The notes beneath the pieces are model-generated. The model was given only the letters and a program-made list of their open reading frames with translations. It was not told the origin of the DNA and did not search any database. Made by a program: the position numbers and the translations under genes. From Hofstenia miamia (taxonomy: Eukaryota; Xenacoelomorpha; Acoela), in contig SCFE01000078.1 in assembly GCA_004352715.1 (NCBI GenBank), positions 103,834 to 167,833 of the forward strand: a stretch of 64,000 bases of DNA, given 5' to 3'. Positions 23,100 to 31,970 of the stretch are shown in pieces; position 1 is the first letter of the stretch, and every line of letters starts with the position of its first letter.

Positions 23100-23440
23100 A
23101 GTTCAACTAACTCCCACTCTCATCAGTTAGATACAACAACAACAGACACATCTGATGTCAATGCTAAGATGACATTAATTATAGCAATAAAAGGACAAAA
23201 ACTCTACTGATCTTTCTATGAGATCTTCCAATTAAGAATAAACAACCTCCGACAATACATCATTATTCTGGCTTCTGTTAAAAACCTAAAATACATCTGA
23301 TATCATAAATCCAAAACAACAGAACTAAAAACTCTTGCATACCTCAGCAGACAAGAAGATATTGCAGATGTAACATGGAAAGACACCAGAATACAAAAAC
23401 TCTTGGACAATACCCACAATCTGATACAACAGCCATCACT
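23100..23440 (+). pseudogene. Family X copy E (C-terminal scrap)
   Basis: Reads DVNAKMTLIIAIKGQKLY (about 23157-23210) then FYEIF.LRINNLRQYI (to about 23260), matching the DAQMMLMIVIKGIHLY...YYNIFSKKINEL block of copy D. DVTWKDTRIQKLLDN (23366-23410) then matches the LTSWSDPWQKL tail. Stops interrupt it. The Tc1-like transposon begins two bases downstream and truncates it. Confidence 0.6.
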
Positions 23441-23441
23441 A

Positions 23442-24982
23442 CACTTTTTCAGATTGGTTTCAGCCAGTTACAAAATGAGTTCAGTGATTTACAGAATGAA
23501 TTCAGAATTTACACATTGATTTCAGCCATTTCTAAATTGAGTTCAGATTTTACATAATGACTTCAGCTCTATACAATATGCTTTCAGAATTTTACACAAT
23601 AGTTCGGCAATATACAAATTGAGTTCAGATATTTACAAATTGAGTTCAGATATACATGTATATTCAAAGACGACTTTTTGCAAACCAAATTTAGAGCCAA
23701 AATTATAAGTACATGTAAAGTACACAATATATATATATAGACTTTACAACGAAAAAAAGATTAATGTATCCATAAACATGTAACTTTTTATTATCAATAA
23801 TGATATTACTACCAGTCACAAACTAAATGCAAAAAGGAAAACAAACGTTGATTGTTTTTGTAGATTTTTAAAAACACAACACATGCATAGCAAACATAAT
23901 ATACATAATTAATTATTTATTACCTTGTGGTAGATGATGCAGCATGTCAGCAAGCCAGTCCTTAGCACCTTTTGACCGAAATGCTCCTCTAATCCGGCTC
24001 CACTTAATGGCACCAATTACGTGCACGTTTGGACCCTTGGAGCCTGGCAAAGCTATCGGAGCTCGATGGCCAGTTTGAGTCATTGCTTGTGTGTGCCGAC
24101 AATGCAAGTTGATGTTTGTTTCATCCATCCATATTATCGTTTTGTTGTCTTGCATGTCTGCACTAATGTGCCAAACATACTCCATACGGAGAGCCTTGTT
24201 CCTCTCATTGTTAGCATCGGCCATTATGTAGTGCACTTTCTTCAGTGTCAGCCATCGCCCTTCTAAGTAATTATGCAGCATTGAAACTGCAACAGTCACT
24301 TGAAAATCCTGTAAAATCCTTTCCTTTAGAGCTTTGAGCATCATGGCAGGATCATCTTCAATCATTAGGCAGACGGCATCAACTTGCACTTCCATAAGAG
24401 CCTTGTGCCGACCACCTGCAGCGGGTTTCCACTCTCGAGCTCCAGCCTTGACCCATCTGTAAGCCGTTTTTGCATTAACCTGCAAATTAGCACAGAGCCC
24501 TTTCCAGTCACCACCGCCATCTGCACATTCAACAATGCACGCCCTGTCCGCATCCGAAACTTTTGCATAAGGACCACGAGGCATGATGNNNNNNNNNNNN
24601 NNNNNNNNNNNNNNNNNNNNNNNNNNNNNNNNNNNNNNNNNNACTTTTGCATAAGGACCACGAGGCATGATGATAAATTAATACAAAGTTGAAGTAAATT
24701 GAACAAGCCACAAGTGCAAAAGTGTGGCTACCTGTGATCATTTTAGCTTACATCTGAACACAATTTGTAAATATTTGAACTCAATTTGTATATTGCCGAA
24801 CTATTGTGTAAAATTCTGAAAGCATATTGTATAGAGTTGAAGTCATTTTGTAAAATCTGAATTCAATTTAGAAATTGCTGAATGAATTTGTAATTATCTG
24901 AACAGTTTTTGTATATAACTGAATTCAATTTGTAAAATCTGAATTCATTTTGTAACTGGCTGAAACCAATCTGAAAAAGGTG
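23442..24982 (-). mobile_element. Tc1/mariner-superfamily transposon with long repetitive inverted termini
   Basis: Inverted termini of about 200-230 bp (23442 to about 23680, and about 24755 to 24982), starting CAC(C)TTTTTCAGATTGG and flanked by TA at 23440-23441 and 24983-24984. Each terminus is made of about ten imperfect 20-21-bp units of the form GAGTTCAGATATTTACAAAT. Between them lies a minus-strand transposase reading frame. A gap (24589-24642) is flanked by a 30-base duplication (24559-24588 and 24643-24672), so true element length is shorter than the interval shown. It is inserted into family X copy E. Confidence 0.82.
23913..24584 (-). pseudogene. Tc1/mariner-like (IS630-superfamily) transposase, C-terminally truncated
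   Basis: About 223 codons from the Met of MPRGPYAKVSDADRACIVE (24584). The N-terminal region (about 1-60) is a helix-turn-helix with TAYRWVKAG. About residues 60-120 form the second DNA-binding/linker part (LTLKKVHYI, RMEYVW). IIWMDETNINLHCR (about 153-166) is the first catalytic Asp block of the DDE_3 fold, followed by GPNVHVIGAI. The frame ends at LPQGNK-stop before the second Asp and final Asp/Glu blocks, which were not found downstream, so the copy is inactive as read. The last codons, ACAAG followed by GTAATA, could be a splice donor, but no downstream exon was identified. Confidence 0.72.
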
Positions 24983-24984
24983 TA

Positions 24985-25442
24985 TAAACATTTCTTCCTG
25001 ACATAGAGCAGCTTTGGGTGGGCGTGTGGCATTGGCACCTAGAGATTGACAATTACATATTGAGCAGTACCCCCAACTCCTGCAAGGTGTGCCCAACAAT
25101 TGTTATTCCAATTGCATCTCCAGTTCCCGCGTGTTCAAGCTGTTTATATCAGCATTATTAATTAGTTCTGCCAATAGGCAGGTTGTATTGCATTGCTTAA
25201 ATGAAGTACATTCATTAGTTATACATTCTTGATGGCTGCTAATATGTCTTGCTTCAGCAGTTATTGCCATATAAATTCGTATTCCTCCTTTGAATGACAG
25301 TATAGAAGTAATAGCAAATGCATGTCTGTATGTTAATCTACCATCCTTTGCTGGCATCAAGGCTGCAAATTATTCTAATTAACCCATTGCACTGTGTTGC
25401 TACAAGATGTCTTGCCTACTCAATAGTAGTAGTATCACTTAA
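24985..25442. other. Unassigned DNA between transposon and LTR element
   Basis: An 85-codon minus-strand frame at 25103-25360 has no recognised motif. Near 25010, GGGTGGGCGTGTGGCAT resembles the polypurine tract/LTR junction GGGGGGCGTGTAGCAT of the large retrotransposon, which could be the 3' boundary of the element that contained copy E. The following sequence does not match the LTR. Confidence 0.35.
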
Positions 25443-26456
25443 TGTAGCATAATCCAACAATTAAAGCTGCAAAACAAAAGAAATTAGTTAGAGAATTCAA
25501 TTACAATTAAAAATAATTGTAAACTAAAATCAATTTATGTTTAGCATCATTAATTTTGTACATTGCAACTAAGAAACAACTTTTACAATATAGTATTTGT
25601 TGAAACCATTTGGCAAAACAAAAAGGGACAATAACACTTCCATTATTTTTCAGGCATCTTGGCAGATGAATTGAAATTCAAAATCAACAGGTACTTTTGG
25701 ATTAGAAACTATAAATAGTGTGAAATCAATTAGAGAAACTGTTGAATTAAATTCTTCGAAAATCTAATCTTTAGATTTAATTTAGTTTGCTTACTATTAA
25801 CTAATGTCAAGCTAAATGGCAGATGCATTAGTAGTGACAAGTGCACAAATTGGGAGCAATTGGAGGGTCCTTGATCCAAGCCACAAAACTGCATATATGT
25901 TAGGGATATGATTAGGAGTTTTTCTCCGTTTAACTGACTACCAATTCTTTAATTAACATGTATGCAATAATAAAACTGTCAAAGAAATGGTTGGATAACC
26001 AATCGTAGGTTATTATATTTTATATTAACTAGACAACATAGGTGACCTATAAATAGACTGATAATGAGACTGAGCATGTAGTATTGATTAAATGCAGGTT
26101 AGGAAGCTGCAAGTAATTATCTATTTAATTATTTAAATTAAGGCCAGTAATTTTCAGTAATAGCTAAATAAATATTTATTAAGAAGCTAGTGACAGTGCC
26201 TGGTTGCAAGTACAAGTTATACATTACAAATTGAGATTAAGTCAGTTACATCCAGCCTTGAGGGTTGCACTGAGTTAGGATAGGGAACACATAATCTACA
26301 AATAGTGTTTGATTATGATACAGTTAATTAAAGTTAACTAGAAGTGTTAATGAATCAAAGCTGTTAGTAAAAGTACATCCCTACCCACACTTAACATAGA
26401 ATTACATTCAAAAGGAATTGATCAATGTGAGTTAGAGCCTGGTAGCAGATGCTACA
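25443..26456 (+). repeat. 5' LTR
   Basis: Runs from TGTAGCATAATCCAAC to GCAGATGCTACA with 8-bp terminal inverted repeats TGTAGCAT/ATGCTACA. Compared with the 3' LTR and the solo LTR it lacks about 140 bp near its 3' end (the segment 37146-37283 of the 3' LTR). The rest is closely similar to the 3' LTR. Promoter and poly(A) signals would lie here, but none was assigned. Confidence 0.85.
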
Positions 26457-27657
26457 TTGTGACCATGATAGGTTAAAGAATTGAGATAATCACCAAAAAG
26501 TAATTATCCCAACTCACTACTTGAAATTGAGATCACAGAACACAAACAATGGAGTTACCAACCACTAATAAAGCATGCAGTCAGCAACCACCATTGATGA
26601 GAACCCTAACACGAAACAGTTTTGAAAATAAAGAATTGCACCAGAGGTACAAACCACTATTAATCATAATGGAAATGACAAACACATGAGCAAGACAAAG
26701 AAGCACCAAGAAAGGCACAAGCACAACTACCCCCCCAAGTAGATCACATTCACAAGCAGATGCATCCCCCACAGAATTTGAGACTCTGCACATGTCCCCA
26801 GAGGCGAGTTCAACAGAAATTCTCAATATTCTTAGACAGAACAATGAAACAGAGTCAATATTAAGAAGTAAGATACAATTACTAATGATAAATGTGATAT
26901 TGGGAGATGATTTTTTAACAAAGAATGGATGCATAATAAATTATTCAAATAGGATGATGTAAGGTAAAAGAGAAAGAAATTGAAATTGAAGAACAAGAGG
27001 ACAAGTAATCAACAATAACATTTGAATTGGAGGAGGATATAAAGCTACAACCATATCAGTCAAGAATGCATGCAATTCAAACAGGGGAGAAGATCACAGC
27101 AAACATAATGATCTATGACAATAAAGGAATCAACTTGAAGAGAGTTTCAATGCCATCAAGTATGTGTGCCATAAAGAACAGAAAAGGAAGGATACTGATG
27201 CTGAATCCCACAAATCTCAATGTCAACATGAAGAAACCAATGTAAAAAATTTGGGAAATATGTCAAGTCTAGTATCAAAGCAATTTGGAAGGCAATGGAA
27301 GACATTGATGAGCGGAGTAGTTTGTATGGTTGATTTGAGGACCTACAAATGAAAACAGTACGTACTCCACACAGCTGATTCGAGGGTCAGTGGACAAAAA
27401 CCATCGATGTAGCCGTACTCCCAATAGCTGATTTAAAGGCATTGGGATGAAACCAAATGGAAAAGATGAATACAAGACACCACAACTAATAGAGGAAGAA
27501 TACCTACACGTGAATAGGAAGCAATTGAAACAACTCTGAGAAGTACTAGAAAGACACAAACAGATATTTAACTATGGGGAGTTAAAAATGGGACAAGCAA
27601 TAGGCAAGACACACAAAATAGTCATGACAACAAATAAATCAATAAAACTGCCAGTTA
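26457..27657 (+). pseudogene. gag/protease remnant and protease-RT linker
   Basis: A Ser/Thr/Pro-rich frame (about 26670-26960) runs PEASSTEILNILRQNN and within about 15 residues into ILGDDFLTKNGCIINY. The latter matches the C-terminal end of a gypsy-type retropepsin. The protease active-site region and most of gag are therefore missing, apparently by deletion. A Lys-rich linker follows (27027-27245, PYQSRMHAIQTGE, then MPSSMCAIKNRKG and LNPTNLNVNMKK), as usual between protease and RT. LKQL.EVLERHKQIFNY (27515-27575) marks the RT N-terminus. Several stops occur. The region 27364-27460 contains GCTGATTCGAGGG-like motifs also seen in the tandem array at 31.5 kb. Confidence 0.65.
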
Positions 27658-28473
27658 CCCAGATAACAATTTTGGTTGTTTTTACGTTGTTTATGGTTGT
27701 TTCATACTTTTGGTTGTTGCAGCAACCATTAACATCGTAATAACAACCATTAATACTAATTTGAGCAACTAAAAATGTGATAATTTAAGATTCAAGCAGA
27801 TGATTGCAAATAGAACTCAGTTCATCATTTTGATTACTAGATCAGTTTTATATAAAGAACGGAATTGCAAAAAGCTTTTTTGAAATATTAAATTTGTGAA
27901 AAATTATAATATACTTGGTAAGCGAATTTTCAAAATAATTTATTCATGAATATTTGGACACCTTCAAATTATCTGTCAGATAAAAAAGTTACATTTGAGC
28001 AGAAGAGATTCTTTACGATTTAAAAAAGTATTATTTCAAAATTATACTTAACTTTAAAAGTTTAAATTTTTGTTAAATTTGGCAGATTTTTATGCTTATT
28101 GTTATCATTTAAAATCAAGACATTCATTCAAAATTTTAGCAAATGTTGTATTTAAAGTATTTATTGTATTACTGTTCTGCCCTTTGTTGGGCTTGTGTTA
28201 GTTTAAACAGCAATGTTTGAACTGATTATCAATATAAATTTGATGTATTGCATATAAAATTAATGCTAGAACAATCATGGGCAACATAAAATAATGTTGC
28301 TACGATCTAAAAATAGTGCTTTTATTCAGAAAAACAACCAAAAAGCAACCTAATGTGACGTTGTTGGAACAAGGTTGTTTAGACCAATCAAAAGGGTACC
28401 ATTTCAACGTTAAAATAACCATAAAAAACAACTAAAAAACAACGTTGTTTAGACCAAAATTTGTTATCTGGGG
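27658..28473. mobile_element. MITE-like insertion splitting the RT gene
   Basis: An approximately 816-bp non-coding segment whose ends are inverted copies of CCCAGATAACAAATTTTGG, each followed inward by variants of a GGTTGTTTTT/AACAACGTTGTTTAGACC motif. It sits between the RT N-terminal block and the RT fingers and carries no coding sequence. A clear target-site duplication was not found, so the superfamily is not assigned. Confidence 0.75.
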
Positions 28474-28479
28474 AGATGG

Positions 28480-29298
28480 GTACCAGAGCAGATGAAAGAC
28501 AAATACAACAGAATATTAAACAAGAAGAGCCCATATGCTGCACCAACAGTGTTTGTGAAACAGGAAGACAAGCATAGGTTGTGCATAGATTTTCAGAAAC
28601 TAAATGAAATAACAAAGAAGGACTCTTACCCACTCCCAAGAATAGAGGGCATGTTGTACAAAGCAAGCAAGCATAAATACTTTGCATTGATAGATCTATG
28701 CAAGGCATATTGGCAGGTGCAGATGGAAGAGGAAGATATCAAAAAAACGGCATTCATCACACCATACGGACTGTATGAGTGGATTTATATGGCATTTGGT
28801 CTGCGTAATGCACCAGCGACTTTCCAGAGATACATAACAAAGGTATTAAAGAACAAGAAACACAAAATGGAGGAGGGTGTCAATGCATACATAGACAATA
28901 TCATCATAACATGTGATACCATAGAAGAACATCTTGAGAAACTGGAAAGGACACTCTAAATCCTAGAAAAAGCAGGACTGCAGATCAACAGAAATAAATG
29001 CGATATACTGAAGGAGAAGATCATACTTTTGGGGTGAGTGATAGAAAAGGGATGGATATGTATGAAGAATAATGCAAGAGACATGATCCGGAAGATAGAG
29101 AAGCCAAATAACAAGAAAGATGTACAGAGGATAATGGGCTTTTTCAATTATTACAGAACTTTTATACCTAACATTGCTGGGAAAACACTCAAGATGACAC
29201 AACTGATGAGGAAGTCAGTACCTTTTATATGGAAATGGCAGGAACAAGAAGAATTGAACAACATAAAGGAAGAGTTGGAAAAAAATTACCATCACTAA
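28480..29298 (+). pseudogene. Ty3/gypsy reverse transcriptase, catalytic box altered (YIDN)
   Basis: RNA-templated DNA polymerase of the LTR element. The first frame (28492-28959) has SPYAAPTVFVKQ, LCIDFQKLNEITKKDSYPLP, ALIDLCKAYWQV (first catalytic Asp, residue 68), TAFITPYGLYEW, MAFGLRNAPATFQR and AYIDNIII, where Asn136 (codon 28897-28899) replaces the second catalytic Asp. A stop at 28957 and a TGA near 29035 break the thumb. QRIMGFFNYYRTFIPNIA (about 29125-29180) is the conserved gypsy connection block. With the changed catalytic residue and the stops it is inactive as read. Confidence 0.88.
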
Positions 29299-29695
29299 AC
29301 ATGCTGAATTATAATGAAACATTCACCTTGGACTGTGACACAAGCAATGTGGGGATCAGAGCAACACTAGGACAGATGAAGTATGATAAGGAGGTGCCAA
29401 TACAATTCTTCAGCTGCAAACTGAAACTGAGTGAAGAGAACTACAGCTCATGAAATTGGAGATGTTAGCCCTAATAGAAAGTATTAAGAAATTCTGGCAC
29501 TTTTTAATAGGAAGAGAATTCAGGGTCCACACATATAACAGTGGCCTTGCATGGCTGAAGAAGTTCTCAGGAGACAAATCAGGGATAGTGTTGAGATGGA
29601 TTGAATATCTAAATGAATTTACTTTCACCATTGAGCATCAGACAGGTACACTGCACACCAATGCAGATTTTTGGACAGCACTCCCAGAGTACTAA
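29299..29695 (+). pseudogene. Ty3/gypsy RNase H domain
   Basis: FTLDCDTSNVGIRATLGQ (about 29322-29375) is the first catalytic block, followed by IQFFSCKLKLSEENYSS, a frameshift, and KLEMLALIESIKKFWHFLIGREF. VHTYNSGLAWLKKFSG follows where a T-D-H/N-x-x-L motif is usual; the Asp/His pair is changed to Tyr/Asn. RWIEYLNEFTFTIEHQTG and NADFWTALP end the domain, in the position of the usual NADALSR-type motif. The frame change is near 29448. Confidence 0.8.
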
Positions 29696-29704
29696 AGAGA
29701 TGCA

Positions 29705-31060
29705 GTGAATGAGAATGGCAAGAAGAAAAAATTCCAGTTCCTACCACATATGGAGTATGTGGGACTACCTGAAATAAACGTTGACAAAAAGAGGCAAGCA
29801 GTCCTACCAATTATGATTAAGGAAGAGATATCCAAACAAGAAACCGTAGAGAAGCAAAGAGACAACATAATACTTTATGAAATCATAAAAAAGCTAAGAG
29901 ATCTGAAACTAAAGCTATCAAAGTTAACAGTGAGCTATTATGAAATTTATAAATGGAAAACAAACAAGAATGGACTCCTATATGTGGAAGCACAGAATAA
30001 CAGAATCACATTCCCAGAATACTACAAGAGGGAACTGATAAGGAAGATACATGAGAAAGGCCATTTAGGGATCACACAAATAGAAAGTACCTTCAATGCA
30101 AGGTTAATTACAATGGCAGTTAGGAAAAACACAGAGGAGATAATCAACAAATGCACATGTCTTCTAACCAACAAGCAGCATTTTCCAACACAGAGAGCAC
30201 TACTAGAAAAGGTCATAGCAATGCACCCAAATGAGATAGTACATATAGACCTGAAGATGCTATTGAGAGATGAAGAAGGATATCAACACTTGCTAGTAGT
30301 GGTGGATAACTTTAACAAGTATGCAAGGATGATCCCAATGAAGAACACAGCAGCAGAAACAATGGTGGAGATAGTAATGAAAGAATGGATCTTAAAATTC
30401 AGGCTAATCGAGACAATTATCACTGATAGAGGCCGCAATTCAAAAGTAGTTTGTTTCAGGAAATGTCATGATTACTGGAAGTAGTAAGTGAGAGAACAAT
30501 GGCATACCATCCACAAGCAAATGGAGCAGTCAAAAGATTGAACAGGATGCTGATCAAACTGATAAGTGTCACAACATCAAGAATAGGAGGACAAAAGTGG
30601 TGAGATGTAATTGAGATGGTTGAGTACTTTTATAACACGTTGGTACATTCAACAACATGAATAACTCCATTCAAGGCAATGTTCAGAAGAGAGGCTGCTA
30701 CACCACTCTCAATGCAATATTTCAACTATAGCAAAAAATGGATAATTAGTACATAAATCAACTCAGAACTCAAATCACCATGATACACAAAACAATGTGC
30801 CACAATATCAAGAAGTCTGCTGTGAGACAGCAATAGAATTACAATAAAAAAATTTATGGTCATGCACATAAGATAGGCAACACAGTATATGCATTCACAA
30901 TTGTAAAATTAACAGACATGAACCAGGTCTGAAAATTTAAAACAATCTGGTCAGGCCCATATACAATAATGCAAGTACTTGCAAACAATGAGTATATGTT
31001 AAATAATGGTAGATTACTATATTTCCAAAACCTAAAACAAGTAATGGCAGATCATGAGGA
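29705..31060 (+). pseudogene. Ty3/gypsy integrase
   Basis: Integrates the cDNA into chromosomes. H-E-K-G-H and C-T-C (about 30050-30160) form the HHCC zinc-binding N-terminus, with one Cys spacing shortened. IVHIDLKML has the first core Asp; IITDRGRNS (about 30412-30440) the second. A frameshift follows, then MAYHPQANGAVKRLNRML (30499-30550), where Lys (30532-30534) replaces the third catalytic residue, Glu. A TGA follows at 30601-30603. TVYAFTIVKLTD...IWSGPYTIMQVL..NEYMLNNGR (30880-31015) is a GPY-type C-terminal module. The longest open part is 29705-30484 (259 codons). Inactive as read. Confidence 0.85.
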
Positions 31061-31127
31061 AACCAGATTAGATGAAAATGCCGAATTCAAATTAAATTGA
31101 ATTAATGGAAATGAAATTATCTATGAG

Positions 31128-31376
31128 ATGAATGAGCTAGATAGTTTATTGGAAGAGGGTTTCAATGAAGAATTTGAAACAAATATCTGTAATGAAGCCC
31201 TACAACCAAGAAAACTGCCAAGAATGGCAGCAAGAGATAAATTTATATATGACCCCAAGGTATGGGATTTGAACTTACTATCTGAATTTAGGCAAATAAA
31301 AAAAATGCAACAGCCACGCAGCAAGAGGGTACGCCAAAATCAGAAAGCAGATGACATGACAACATCCAACTGGTGA
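31128..31376 (+). CDS. Acidic/basic linker frame after integrase
   Basis: An 82-codon frame starting MNELDSLLEEGFNEEF, acidic at first and strongly basic at the end (RSKRVRQNQKADD). It follows the GPY module by about 60 bases and may be the C-terminal tail of the integrase polyprotein or the beginning of the accessory region. No motif recognised. Confidence 0.35.
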   Translation: MNELDSLLEEGFNEEFETNICNEALQPRKLPRMAARDKFIYDPKVWDLNLLSEFRQIKKMQQPRSKRVRQNQKADDMTTSNW

Positions 31377-31496
31377 AGAAGAATTCGGAGGAGGTCTCAC
31401 ACTGGAAGTCAATGTGAAGATGAAAGGGATGAGAACCAAGCACTGACTAATCAGAGATGTAGAGTAAAGAGGCGTCTGAGTAGTCCCCAATGCCAA

Positions 31497-31745
31497 TTCA
31501 AGGGCAGGGCAACCAAAAAGATGAATTTCCTCTCCCATTGGAGATCTGTAGCGCCAGTTTGAGGGCAAGCAGAGAACCAATGCTACCCACCATTGGAGAT
31601 TTGCAATGCTGATTCAAGGGCACACAGAGAACTGACATCACTCCCAGAGATCTGCAATGCTGATTCAAGAGCACACAGAGAACTGAGGCAAGGCAGCCCA
31701 ACTTTCCCTCCAATAGTCCACAACGCCAATTTGAGGGCAGTGCAA
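31497..31745 (+). repeat. Imperfect tandem array within the retrotransposon
   Basis: About five units of roughly 45-60 bp centred on GAGATCTGCAATGCTGATTC and AGGGCACACAGAGAACTGA. Where the frame is open the units translate as repeats of EICNADSRAHREL. Related motifs (AGCTGATTCGAGGGTCAG) appear before the RT at 27370-27460. Confidence 0.65.
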
Positions 31746-31970
31746 CACATGGAGTTCCAGGGGAAGGTGCAAGTGTGGGAAGAACTGTATGCATGCAAAA
31801 GTGATTTGAGGCTGACGCATCTATGGAACCCACAGCTGGTTGAGACTATTGGCATTGACTCACTTGACAGTAGGCTGAGCACCAGTAGACCACTAAGGAT
31901 TACCCAGCTACATGTCTCCTCAGAAATGACATCAGAGTGAACAGTCTGCTCAAAAGAGAGAGAACAAAGG

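Noticed and set aside
23448-23680. CRISPR-like array of about 20-bp repeats
   Set aside because: The repeats are imperfect, without unique spacers of constant length, and are mirrored at the other end of a TA-flanked transposon.
31278-31882. Minus-strand Cys/Ser/Leu-rich frames
   Set aside because: They arise from the tandem array on the opposite strand and have no independent support.
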